16,192 nt of DNA from RGIG3159 sp045640565 (lineage in GTDB: Bacteria; Bacillota; Clostridia; Oscillospirales; Oscillospiraceae): contig JAZUFG010000075.1 in assembly GCA_045640565.1 (NCBI GenBank), positions 1 to 16,192 of the forward strand, given 5' to 3'. Shown in pieces: positions 1 to 6,181 of this stretch. Numbering within the stretch: position 1 is the stretch's first letter; every line of letters starts with the position of its first letter. Both the position numbers and the translations under genes were made by a program. The notes under the pieces are model-generated. The model saw nothing but the letters and a program-made list of their open reading frames with translations, was not told the origin of the DNA and did no database searches.

Positions 1-23
1 GTTTTCAGGGTACATCTTAATAA

Positions 24-138
24 GTTGGTGTTGATTGGCTTGAGGGTCCACCTGTTCCCATCCCGAACACAGAAGTTAAGCTCAAGATCGTCGACGATAC
101 TTGTCGGGTGACTGACTGGGAAAATAGATAACGCCAAC
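24..138 (+). rRNA. rrf: 5S ribosomal RNA
   Basis: The segment has the conserved 5S core CCCATCCCGAACACAGAAGTT followed by AAGCTC, and its ends (GTTGGTG and CGCCAAC) pair to form helix I with one G-U pair. The length of about 115 nt is normal for a Clostridia 5S. It is followed at once by an intrinsic terminator, so it is probably the last gene of an rRNA operon whose 16S and 23S lie to the left of the window. Positions 1-23 would be the 23S-5S spacer. The exact ends are uncertain by a few bases. Confidence 0.94.
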
Positions 139-142
139 ACAG

Positions 143-177
143 AAAAGCACTTACCGGAAACGGTGAGTGCTTTTTTG
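143..177 (+). terminator. Rho-independent terminator of the rRNA operon
   Basis: A 14-bp stem (143-156 with 161-174, one G-U pair) is capped by a GAAA tetraloop and runs into a T run at 171-176. It starts 4 nt after the 5S gene. Confidence 0.88.
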
Positions 178-247
178 CTGCTTGAAGAGGATGAGTTCTA
201 CTGTATATCTTGGCATAAAAAGGGGAGAAACCCGGCTGGTGGGAGCG

Positions 248-284
248 ACGAAAGAAGGAAGTCTGCAGAATGCAGACTTCCTTC
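248..284 (-). terminator. Probable terminator of the symporter gene
   Basis: There is a perfect 14-bp inverted repeat (254-267 and 271-284, loop GAA) 15 nt after the symporter stop codon. On the minus strand the stem is followed only by a short T stretch (CTTCTTTCG), so the terminator is weaker in form than the 5S one. Between 178 and 247 nothing else is seen. Confidence 0.6.
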
Positions 285-299
285 AGTATCTTTATTTGA

Positions 300-1856
300 T
301 TATTTGCCCTGCTTTTTCGGCTCTATGTTCAGCGCTTCGGTGATGGGGACAGTCACAGTTGCTTCATAGCAGGAGAAGGCCATATCGATCAGTGCTTTTT
401 CGGGCTTCGGAGTGATTAGGCTGACCAGAGGAACCAGAATCAACCCTCCGACCATGGCAAAGGCGCCGCAGTTGATGGGGCTTTGCAGGAACACAGGGAA
501 GGCGGAACGGAAAAACATATTGCAGAGCATCAGCACACTGCCCCAGATAAAAGAGACCGTGCAGGCGGTTTTCGTGGTGCGCTTCCAGTAGAGGCTGTAA
601 AGGAAGGGAGCCAGGAAGCTGCCGGCTAAGGCACCCCAGGAAAGGCCCATCAGCTGAGCGATAAAGGTGAGGTTCAGCTTGTACTGCACAATGGCGATGA
701 CAGCGGAAATCAGAATAAAGATGGCAATGAAGACTCGAATCATCAGAAGATTCCGTTTGTCATTGCGCTTTCCGCGGAAGATGATAGGCTCCAGGAAATC
801 CAATGTCAAAGTGGAGGAAGATGTCAGCACCAGGGAACTCAGGGTGCTCATAGAAGCGGAGAGAACCAGGACGAGAGCAATACCGATCATCAGGGGAGAG
901 AGGTGGCTCAGCATATCCGGAATGATGGCATCATAGCCTTCAGACGCGATATCCACAGGGAAGAGGCGGGCAAAGCCTCCCAGAAAATAGCAGCCTCCGG
1001 CAACCACAACTGCAAAAAGGGTGGAGATGATCGTTCCTTTATGGATGTCATTCTCGCTCTTAATGGCATAGAATTTCTGCACCATCTGAGGTAATCCCCA
1101 GGTGCCCAGGGAGGTCAGAAGGATAACGCCGAAGAGGCCGATGGGATCCGGACCGAAGAAGGAGGAAAAAACGCCGGGAACATCGGAGAGACTTTCATCG
1201 CTGACACGGGCCAGAGCAGCTAGAGAACCGTTAAAACCTCCGTTGATCCTGAGCACGCTGGCAATGATGGCAACGATGCCGAAGAGCATGATGACGCCCT
1301 GAATGAAATCGTTGATGGCAGTGGCAAAATAGCCGCCGGCAATGACATAAACTCCGGTCAAAACTGCCATGATCAGAATACAGACGGTGTAGTCAATATC
1401 AAAGGCCATGCCGAAGAGACGGGAAAGACCGTTATAAAGGGATGCGGTATAGGGAATTAGAAAGATGAAAATAATCAGGCTGGAGAGGAGGCGAAGGGAC
1501 TTATCATTATAGCGCTTGGCAAAGAAGTCCGGCATAGTCTGGGATTCCAGATGCTGGGTCATAACTCTGGTACGGCGCCCCAGAAGAACCCAGGCCATTA
1601 GGCTGCCGATAAGAGCATTTCCCAGGCCTATCCATGTGGAGGCAATTCCGAATTTCCAGCCGAACTGTCCGGCGTAGCCCACAAAAATAACAGCAGAAAA
1701 ATAGCTGGTGCCATAGGCAAAGGCGGTCAGCCAGGGACCGACAGCCCGTCCGCCCAGCACGAAGCTGTGGACATCCGTAGCACGGCGGCGGCAAATCAGG
1801 CCGACAGCTACCATTACGGAGAAGAATGCCAGCAGGAGAATGATTTTGATAGCCAT
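300..1856 (-). CDS. Sodium:solute symporter (SSS family)
   Basis: This is a 518-residue integral membrane protein, probably with 13 transmembrane helices, of the size and pattern of the PutP/PanF-like sodium:solute symporters. Recognisable family segments are FVLGGRAVGPW (about 32-42) after helix 1, TMPDFFAKRY (about 107-116), and the helix-5 signature GGYFATAINDFIQG (174-187), whose Asp183 and Gln186 match the TDxxQ motif. A Ser/Thr-rich helix-8 segment (SASMSTLSS) matches the sodium-binding helix. The start is preceded by GGAGG with a 7-nt gap. The family takes up amino acids, vitamins, organic acids or sugars with Na+, and the sequence alone does not give the substrate. The Tyr-rich leader peptide and attenuator directly upstream suggest an aromatic amino acid or related compound; that is inference. 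The gene appears monocistronic, and its regulation is unrelated to the sugar genes nearby. Confidence 0.93.
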   Translation of the reverse strand: MAIKIILLLAFFSVMVAVGLICRRRATDVHSFVLGGRAVGPWLTAFAYGTSYFSAVIFVGYAGQFGWKFGIASTWIGLGNALIGSLMAWVLLGRRTRVMTQHLESQTMPDFFAKRYNDKSLRLLSSLIIFIFLIPYTASLYNGLSRLFGMAFDIDYTVCILIMAVLTGVYVIAGGYFATAINDFIQGVIMLFGIVAIIASVLRINGGFNGSLAALARVSDESLSDVPGVFSSFFGPDPIGLFGVILLTSLGTWGLPQMVQKFYAIKSENDIHKGTIISTLFAVVVAGGCYFLGGFARLFPVDIASEGYDAIIPDMLSHLSPLMIGIALVLVLSASMSTLSSLVLTSSSTLTLDFLEPIIFRGKRNDKRNLLMIRVFIAIFILISAVIAIVQYKLNLTFIAQLMGLSWGALAGSFLAPFLYSLYWKRTTKTACTVSFIWGSVLMLCNMFFRSAFPVFLQSPINCGAFAMVGGLILVPLVSLITPKPEKALIDMAFSCYEATVTVPITEALNIEPKKQGK

Positions 1857-1870
1857 AAGGGTACCTCCAA

Positions 1871-1906
1871 AATAAAAAAATCGGTCTTAACAAAAAAGTT
1901 AAGACC
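1871..1906 (-). terminator. Intrinsic terminator of the symporter attenuator
   Basis: On the minus strand the stem GGTCTTAAC (1906-1898) pairs perfectly with GTTAAGACC (1891-1883) around a six-T loop and runs into a T-rich tract (1882-1871). It lies between the leader-peptide stop and the symporter start, so it would stop transcription before the symporter is reached. Its 5' arm can instead pair with leader-peptide codons (see the antiterminator entry). Confidence 0.88.
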
Positions 1907-1950
1907 GCGCGAAAACGAAACTCCGTTTATGAAACGCAGCGGTCTTGAAC
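1898..1950 (-). promoter_or_regulatory. Antiterminator pairing of the attenuator
   Basis: The leader-peptide codons Val-Gln-Asp-Arg (minus-strand GTTCAAGACCGC, 1950-1939) are almost a copy of the terminator 3' arm. They can pair with GCGGTCTTAAC (1908-1898), which contains the terminator 5' arm, giving 11 base pairs with one bulged C. This is longer than the 9-bp terminator stem, and the two structures exclude each other. A ribosome stalled on the Tyr codons (1965-1954) would leave 1950-1939 free, while one that reaches the stop codon (1929-1927) would cover it. The geometry therefore fits classical translation-dependent attenuation. Confidence 0.78.
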
Positions 1951-1989
1951 GATATAATAGTAATAGAAACCGTGCTTCTTCATGTTCAT
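1927..1989 (-). CDS. Tyr-rich leader peptide of an attenuator
   Basis: This 20-residue open reading frame begins MNMKKHGFYYYY and continues IVQDRCVS, with four successive Tyr codons (1965-1954) preceded by Phe. AAAGGAG (2001-1995) sits 5 nt before the first ATG, which is why that start is preferred over the second ATG at 1983. A strong promoter lies 26 nt further upstream. The stop codon is 20 nt before the terminator stem. Nothing suggests that the peptide has its own function; its role would be to sense charged tRNA-Tyr (perhaps tRNA-Phe) through ribosome stalling, as the pheL and trpL leaders do for their amino acids. A database family match cannot be tested here. Confidence 0.8.
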   Translation of the reverse strand: MNMKKHGFYYYYIVQDRCVS

Positions 1990-2014
1990 GGCCGCTCCTT
2001 TCAATGTTTTCTGC

Positions 2015-2043
2015 ATCATACTCCCTGCGGAGAGAAAAGTCAA
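2015..2043 (-). promoter_or_regulatory. Sigma-70 type promoter of leader peptide and symporter
   Basis: On the minus strand TTGACT (2043-2038) and TATGAT (2020-2015) are separated by exactly 17 bp. Transcription would begin near 2008, about 19 nt before the leader-peptide ATG. The -35 box overlaps the stop codon of the upstream DUF624 gene, so the symporter has its own promoter even though it lies downstream on the same strand. Confidence 0.78.
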
Positions 2044-2708
2044 GCCTTTTCTCTCTCCGAAAGGGGGGATTCTGTGTCTTCCTCCGGAAGGTAAGGTTCC
2101 AAAACCTGCTGAAAGAACTTGCTTTGCCAGTAGAAAATCAGGGGAATCAGGATCAAAACCCAAAATGGGAAATAGACAAAGAAATATTCCTCCAGAAGCA
2201 AATAGAGAAAAACGGGCAGCAGGGCGAATCCCAAACAAATGACAGTCTGCTTTCTGTTGTTAACCGCCAAGGAGAGGGCGCTCATCAGTGTTTTGCCCAC
2301 ACTGTTTCGGAAGGAAGCATGGAGAGGAAATACATAAAGGAAGGTATAGGCCCAGGCCAGGAAAAGGAAAATGAGGGGAATGCCGCATAGCAAAAGGCCT
2401 ATATCACTGAGAGCAGAATGAAGGAGGATCCAGAAGATGGCAAAAAGAAGACCAAAAGAACCCAGATCACAGAGCCAAAGGAGGGTGGATTTACCGAAAT
2501 CCTGGCCAAAGGCCGGGAAAAAGAGAGCGACTGTAGCCGGCTTTTGCTGGCGTATGTTCAGCATCATCCGATACATGGCCGTAACCGCTGCCCCTGCAGT
2601 AATGATGGGGAGGCAGAGGAGAAAACAGCAGATGCCGATGAGGAAAACATTGGCGAATTTCAAAAGCCACTGATAGACCTTGGAATCGGTATTGAAGAGA
2701 TTTTTCAT
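2040..2708 (-). CDS. DUF624 (YesL-like) membrane protein
   Basis: This 222-residue protein has five or six hydrophobic helices. It shows the family N-terminal pattern: NVFLIGICCFLLCLPIITAG, then AAVTAMYRMML, followed by FFPAFGQDFGKST. The reading frame is open further upstream (to 2828), but the ATG at 2708 is chosen because the family begins at this point and the upstream extension is palindromic repeat sequence. AAAGGA lies 11 nt before the ATG, a rather long gap, and is complementary to TCCTTT between it and the start, so the ribosome site may be partly hidden. DUF624 proteins are often found beside CUT1 sugar transporters and YesM/YesN two-component systems; their molecular role is not established. 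The gene lies downstream of the two sugar permeases, separated by a palindrome-rich region. A short charged tail (SPLSEREKA) ends the protein. Confidence 0.85.
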   Translation of the reverse strand: MKNLFNTDSKVYQWLLKFANVFLIGICCFLLCLPIITAGAAVTAMYRMMLNIRQQKPATVALFFPAFGQDFGKSTLLWLCDLGSFGLLFAIFWILLHSALSDIGLLLCGIPLIFLFLAWAYTFLYVFPLHASFRNSVGKTLMSALSLAVNNRKQTVICLGFALLPVFLYLLLEEYFFVYFPFWVLILIPLIFYWQSKFFQQVLEPYLPEEDTESPLSEREKA

Positions 2709-2726
2709 AAAAAGGAGGATCCTTTC

Positions 2727-2912
2727 ATGCCGGATATAGAAAAGCGAGACATCGGGGATGTCTCGCTTCAGCGTGTCAAAGAACTCTTTGACACGCTGAG
2801 ACAGACGCCAAGGAAGTCCGGAAGACAAAGAACTTTTTCCCGTCGGCGTACATGGGGTACGCTAGGGGAAAAGTTCTGCAGTAAGTCAAAATCATTAAAA
2901 TATTCATCATGA
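2727..2912 (+). CDS. Doubtful small ORF with strong ribosome site
   Basis: A plus-strand frame of 61 codons begins MPDIEKRDIGDVSLQRVKEL and ends in a basic Arg/Lys/Ser-rich tail. AAGGAGG (2712-2718) lies 8 nt before the ATG, which is an ideal spacing. Against it: much of the coding sequence is made of the palindromes at 2742-2799 and 2829-2877, no convincing plus-strand promoter is visible, and it is divergent from and very close to the DUF624 start. The ribosome-site match may be chance, being the complement of the DUF624 leader. I do not recognise the product. Confidence 0.2.
   Translation: MPDIEKRDIGDVSLQRVKELFDTLRQTPRKSGRQRTFSRRRTWGTLGEKFCSKSKSLKYSS
2742..2768. repeat. Palindromic repeat, copy 1
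   Basis: AAGCGAGACATC (2742-2753) and its exact reverse complement (2757-2768) are separated by GGG. The same 27 bp occur again at 3022-3048. On the minus strand this copy is followed by TTTCT and lies 33 nt before the DUF624 ATG, so it could also act as a weak terminator or attenuator there. Confidence 0.85.
2768..2799. repeat. Perfect inverted repeat adjoining copy 1
   Basis: TCAGCGTGTCAAAGA (2768-2782) is repeated in perfect inversion at 2785-2799. It directly abuts the preceding palindrome. Its outer part (TTTGACACGCTGA) resembles the left flank of the second palindrome copy (CTTGACAGTCTGA), which suggests rearranged copies of one element. Confidence 0.8.
2829..2877. repeat. Two-part inverted repeat
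   Basis: AGAACTTTTTCCC (2829-2841) pairs with GGGGAAAAGTTCT (2865-2877) with one G-U pair. An inner stem GCGTAC (2846-2851) pairs with GTACGC (2857-2862). The AAAGAACT edge is shared with the preceding hairpin. Confidence 0.7.
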
Positions 2913-3013
2913 CTGCGCCGATTTATTAAGAATGCCGGTCTGTCTGAGATTTGAATTATTCTATGGAAAGTTATATAAAACAAAGCTGATTTTGACGGTT
3001 GCGGACTTTCTTG

Positions 3014-3056
3014 ACAGTCTGAAGCGAGACATCGGGGATGTCTCGCTTCAGACTGT
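3014..3056. repeat. Palindromic repeat, copy 2 (20-bp perfect stem)
   Basis: The arms 3014-3033 and 3037-3056 are perfectly complementary over 20 bp with a GGG loop. The central 27 bp are identical to 2742-2768. It starts 9 nt after the permease stop codon on the minus strand, but it lacks a T run on that strand, so it is an imperfect candidate terminator; protection or processing of the mRNA end, or a dispersed repeat, fit equally well. Confidence 0.85.
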
Positions 3057-3065
3057 GAATAGAAC

Positions 3066-3899
3066 TTAACCCTTGACGGAGCCCAGGGTGATGCCCTTGA
3101 CGAAATACCTCTGCAGGAAGACGAAAAGGATGACCATGGGGAGAGAGGCAAGAAGCACACCGGCGTAGGCATAGCCATACTCGGAAACATACTTGCCGAA
3201 GAAGGAACGAATACCAACCATCAAGGTGGGTTTTTGAACAGCATTCAAAAGAGCGTTGGAAACCAGGAAGTCGTTCCAGATGCCGACACCGTTACGGATG
3301 CAGCAGGTTGCGGTAACAGGAGCCAGCAGGGGGAGGAAGATCCGGAAGTAGGTTCCCAAGGTGGTACATCCGTCCAGATAAGCGGCTTCCTCCAATTCCT
3401 TCGGAATACCGCCCATAAAGCCGGTATAGAGGAAGGTGGAGAAGGGAAGGTTCCAGGCAGCTTCAATGAGGATAACGCCCCAAAGGGTGGAATAGAGACC
3501 GATTTGGGAAGTCATCTGAATCAGGGGAATCAAGCAGCCGATGAAGGGGATGACCATACAGGCCAGCATGAGCTTATAGTAATTGGAGAAGGCACGGCAC
3601 TTGATTCTTGCAACGACGAAACCGGCCAGAGAAGCAATGATAACAACGATAACCATGGAAACCAGGGTCATAATGCCGGTGTTCTTCAGAGCGGCGAAGA
3701 ACTTCATTCTCTTGATGACATAGGGGAAGTTGGTAAGAACGAAATTCTCGGCGGAAATCAACAGAGGCTTTGTTATGATATCTTTACGGGTCTTGAATGC
3801 GGAAATGAAGAAATAATAAAGAGGAATCATTTCCACAACGGTGAAAAACAGGAGAACCAGCTCACCGAATAATTTTTTTACTGTAAATTTATTATCCAT
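3066..3899 (-). CDS. CUT1 sugar ABC transporter permease (MalG/UgpE type)
   Basis: This 277-residue inner-membrane protein has six predicted helices and carries the ATPase-contact loop EAAYLDGCTTLGTYFRIFLP at about 171-190, ending in LLAP (binding-protein-dependent transport EAA motif). The N-terminus followed by FISAFKTRKDII is typical of the MalG-like half of carbohydrate ABC importers. The ATG at 3899 is chosen over an upstream in-frame ATG because it carries GAGGAG just upstream and overlaps the stop codon of the preceding permease gene by 8 nt (ATGGATAA), so the two are translationally coupled. It pairs with the upstream permease and presumably with the lipoprotein at 8628. No ATPase is encoded in the window, which is common for CUT1 systems of Bacillota that share a general MsmX/MsmK-like ATPase. 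The substrate is unknown. Confidence 0.94.
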   Translation of the reverse strand: MDNKFTVKKLFGELVLLFFTVVEMIPLYYFFISAFKTRKDIITKPLLISAENFVLTNFPYVIKRMKFFAALKNTGIMTLVSMVIVVIIASLAGFVVARIKCRAFSNYYKLMLACMVIPFIGCLIPLIQMTSQIGLYSTLWGVILIEAAWNLPFSTFLYTGFMGGIPKELEEAAYLDGCTTLGTYFRIFLPLLAPVTATCCIRNGVGIWNDFLVSNALLNAVQKPTLMVGIRSFFGKYVSEYGYAYAGVLLASLPMVILFVFLQRYFVKGITLGSVKG

Positions 3900-4797
3900 T
3901 TTTCTCCTCGTTTCTCTGCAGGAAATAGAGCTGCACCAGGGAAAGCAGCACAATAACCAAAATCAAAAGGACGGACAGGGCGCAGGAGGAGGCATAATAA
4001 TCCAGGCCGGCGGTGAAGCTCATAATCTTGGAGGTTATCAGCTTGGCGCAATCATTCGGACCGGTACCGATGATTTCAGGCATTTCGTAGGCCTTGAAAG
4101 CGGCAATGGAAGTGGTGACAACGTTGATGGTGATTGCGGGTGCCATCATGGGGAGGGTGATATGACGGGTAATCTGCCGGGGGCTTGCGCCGTCCAGATA
4201 GGCGGCTTCGTAGAGATCCTGGGAGATGCCCTGCAGGCCTGCCAGGTAGATGATGGTGGTGGAACCGATGCCCATCCAAACGGCCGCCATAACAATACCG
4301 ATGTTGACGAGACCGAAGGTTTCCAGCCAGTTTACAGGCGCAATTCCGAACCAGCCCAAAATGGAGTTGATAACACCGCCGCGGTAGATCAGCATGATGT
4401 GCCAGCCGACACCGGCAGAAGCGCCGGAGAGCAGGGCGGGCAGATACCAGGCAGTACGGAAGAGATTCCGGTTCATTCTGCCCTTGCCCTTTTTATCCAA
4501 AGACATGGCCAAAATGAAAGAAAGAACATTCTTGAAAATGGTGTCACATGCCACATAGAAAAGAGTGGCCAAAACCATGACGCCGATACGGTTCATCTCA
4601 ACCAGGAACTTGTAGTTCTTCAAACCGACGAATTTCACGTGGGTCCTGATACCGTTCCAATCCGTAAAGCTGAGAAAAACAACTCGGAAAAGCGGATAGA
4701 GCACAAAGACTGCGATCAAAACTGCGCTGGGAAGCAGGAGCAGATAACCGGTTCTGCGGCGGTCTCGATCCATAGCAGACAGCTTGGGCTTATTCAA
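3892..4797 (-). CDS. CUT1 sugar ABC transporter permease (MalF/UgpA type)
   Basis: This 301-residue protein starts with a basic cytoplasmic segment and the helix TGYLLLLPSAVLIAVFVLYP, followed by SFTDWNG, a hallmark of MalF/UgpA-like permeases. The EAA loop reads EAAYLDGASPRQITRHITLP (197-216) and ends in MMAP. Six transmembrane helices are expected. It is the first gene of a two-gene minus-strand operon with the next permease (8-nt overlap). The start is preceded by GGAGGG about 10 nt upstream. The operon is transcribed divergently from the beta-helix genes, out of a shared control region (4798-5020), which links transport to those proteins. Confidence 0.94.
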   Translation of the reverse strand: MNKPKLSAMDRDRRRTGYLLLLPSAVLIAVFVLYPLFRVVFLSFTDWNGIRTHVKFVGLKNYKFLVEMNRIGVMVLATLFYVACDTIFKNVLSFILAMSLDKKGKGRMNRNLFRTAWYLPALLSGASAGVGWHIMLIYRGGVINSILGWFGIAPVNWLETFGLVNIGIVMAAVWMGIGSTTIIYLAGLQGISQDLYEAAYLDGASPRQITRHITLPMMAPAITINVVTTSIAAFKAYEMPEIIGTGPNDCAKLITSKIMSFTAGLDYYASSCALSVLLILVIVLLSLVQLYFLQRNEEKNG

Positions 4798-4874
4798 TTA
4801 GATCCCTCCAATTTTCTAGACTGGCCGGGGCTGCGAAGGAAATGCAGACACCAAGCACATATTATATGGAAGCT

Positions 4875-4903
4875 ATTCTAACAAGCCGGGAATGAGAAAT
4901 CAA
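4875..4903 (-). promoter_or_regulatory. Promoter of the permease operon
   Basis: On the minus strand TTGATT (4903-4898) and TAGAAT (4880-4875) are separated by 17 bp, giving a start near 4868 and a leader of about 70 nt. The CAGGCA direct repeats (4919-4946) lie immediately upstream of the -35 box, so the same regulator could act on both divergent promoters. Confidence 0.7.
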
Positions 4904-4914
4904 GCAGAAAGACT

Positions 4915-4946
4915 AAAACAGGCAGATTTTTAAAAAAACAGGCAAC
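4915..4946. promoter_or_regulatory. Direct-repeat operator, divergent region
   Basis: AAAACAGGCA occurs at 4915-4924 and again at 4935-4944, exactly 20 bp apart, with an A/T-rich stretch between. The inner copy continues as CAGGCAAC (4939-4946) and lies 19 bp before the plus-strand -10 box. The same layout is found at 8421-8448. Two direct repeats about two helical turns apart, overlapping the -35 region, is how AraC-family activators commonly bind. Confidence 0.7.
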
Positions 4947-4971
4947 AGAAAGGGGCGAAATGGGGTAGAAT
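4943..4971 (+). promoter_or_regulatory. Activator-dependent promoter of the beta-helix operon
   Basis: TAGAAT (4966-4971) is a good -10 box, but the hexamer 17 bp upstream (CAACAG, 4943-4948) is a poor -35 box and is overlapped by the CAGGCAAC repeat. A weak -35 under an operator is typical of promoters that need an activator. The start would be near 4978, about 43 nt before the ATG at 5021. Confidence 0.6.
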
Positions 4972-5020
4972 GTGAGCAAAGAAAAGCGGGGGAAAGAACT
5001 CTGCTTTGAAGGAGACGATT

Positions 5021-6181
5021 ATGCGAGAAATCAACGCAAAAGATTTTGTTTGTCCGGGGCGCTCGGATTCTGCTGTCATCCGGGCGGCACTTTCTGCGGC
5101 AGGATTCGGAGATACGGTCCGGATTCCCCGCTTCAACGGAAATCGGGGGAAAGCGGAATGGCGGATTTCAGAGACGCTGATGATTCCCTCCGGGGTCACC
5201 CTTCTTCTGGATAATGCCGCGCTGATCCTTGAAACGGGAACCTATTGCAATATGCTTTCTGCGCAGAAGGGAACGGAAAACATCGCCGTAGTGGGGGAAG
5301 GAAATGCTCTTATTAGCGGCGGAGAATGGAATTATCTTTCCGGAAAGATGGCCGGAAAATACGGCCTTCCGGATGTGCGTGTCAATGCCCTTTTCCGATT
5401 TACGGGCGTCAAGGGGCTGAGGATCCAAGGCCTCCGTTTTGAAATGGCCCGCTGGGCGTCTCTTCTCCTGGAGGACACGGCCGGAGCGGAACTCAAAAAC
5501 CTCTTTTTTGACATGATCCCCCATGTTCAGGAGCTCTATGGCGTCTTCCTGGGCTGCGGCTGCCAAAGGATCGCCATGGAAAATCTGACGGGAAGGACCG
5601 GAGATGATTGCGTGCTGATTTTCGGAGATGATTCCCGATATCCGGAGGACGGAGATATTTCAGAGATTCGGATCCGCAACCTTTCCATGGATTCCAACCG
5701 GGGCTCTCTGGTCCATATCCGGACCAACGGAGGCCATAAGGTTTCCAAAGTTTCCATGGATACGCTGGTGGACTCTTCGGATTTCTTTGAAAAGAAGCGG
5801 ATTCGCTCCAACTGCGAAATCGGGACCTGCATGGCGGAATTAAGACCTGCAAGGCTGGGAGAGATTTCCGGAATCTCCCTGGTGAACGCCTATTCTGCCG
5901 CCTATTTTACCGTGGCTCTGGACGGCCCGGCAGATCACTGCCGTTTTGAAAGGATCTGGACCTTTGGGGACAATATCAACATCGTAAAGAGCAATGCCGG
6001 GGCGGAGGTCCGGGATCTTCGTTTCCGCAGGCTCTATTGGGGCGCCGGCAGCGAGCCCAATAATGCAGGCTCCTTCATTTCCCGTTATGCCAAGGGGGCC
6101 CGCCCGGTAGAATTGGAGCGGGTGAAGGGAGATTACAGCGTGGAAAAACTGTTCTTGCAGGAGGAAGAGGACCATGGATGA
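5021..6181 (+). CDS. Cytoplasmic right-handed beta-helix protein (GH28/pectin-lyase-like)
   Basis: This 386-residue protein is predicted to form a parallel beta-helix of the pectin-lyase/GH28 kind. The polygalacturonase-like segment is at about 165-205: IPHVQELYGVFLGCG followed by ENLTGRTGDDCVLIFGDD. GH28 enzymes have two acidic motifs, NTDG and GDD; here GDD (194-196) is kept but the first motif is ELYG (171-174), with Tyr in place of the catalytic-type Asp. Later come NGGHK (236-240) and KKRIR (258-262), which may correspond to the family GHG and RIK motifs; that alignment is tentative. There is no signal peptide, so it should act inside the cell on imported oligosaccharides or be a non-catalytic homologue. 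The start ATG at 5021 has AAGGAG 6 nt upstream; a TTG at 5006 in the same frame lies before that site and is unlikely. It is the first of three coupled genes and a clear paralogue of the third. Confidence 0.85.
   Translation: MREINAKDFVCPGRSDSAVIRAALSAAGFGDTVRIPRFNGNRGKAEWRISETLMIPSGVTLLLDNAALILETGTYCNMLSAQKGTENIAVVGEGNALISGGEWNYLSGKMAGKYGLPDVRVNALFRFTGVKGLRIQGLRFEMARWASLLLEDTAGAELKNLFFDMIPHVQELYGVFLGCGCQRIAMENLTGRTGDDCVLIFGDDSRYPEDGDISEIRIRNLSMDSNRGSLVHIRTNGGHKVSKVSMDTLVDSSDFFEKKRIRSNCEIGTCMAELRPARLGEISGISLVNAYSAAYFTVALDGPADHCRFERIWTFGDNINIVKSNAGAEVRDLRFRRLYWGAGSEPNNAGSFISRYAKGARPVELERVKGDYSVEKLFLQEEEDHG

Larger units (their letters stand above)
2709..3065. other. Palindrome-rich intergenic region
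   Basis: This 357-bp gap between the permease operon and the DUF624 gene holds four hairpin-forming inverted repeats (listed separately) and an AT-rich middle (about 2885-3000) with no convincing gene. A weak minus-strand promoter for DUF624 may be GCTTTG (2986-2981) with TAGAAT (2963-2958) at 17 bp; this is tentative. Confidence 0.55.

Noticed and set aside
1927..2238. A longer 103-codon version of the leader-peptide frame
   Set aside because: The extension overlaps the DUF624 coding sequence in another frame and lies upstream of the promoter and ribosome site that fit the 20-residue peptide.
2742..3056. CRISPR array from repeated units
   Set aside because: Only two copies of the 27-bp unit exist, unevenly flanked, with no regular spacers and no cas genes.
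4090..4110. TTGAAAGCGGCAATGG resembling a catabolite (cre) site
   Set aside because: It lies deep inside a permease gene, is poorly symmetric and explained by codons.
3841..4881. Plus-strand frame opposite the first permease gene
   Set aside because: It is a shadow of a clear CUT1 permease; the peptide is rich in Gly, Asn, Gln and His without any fold pattern.
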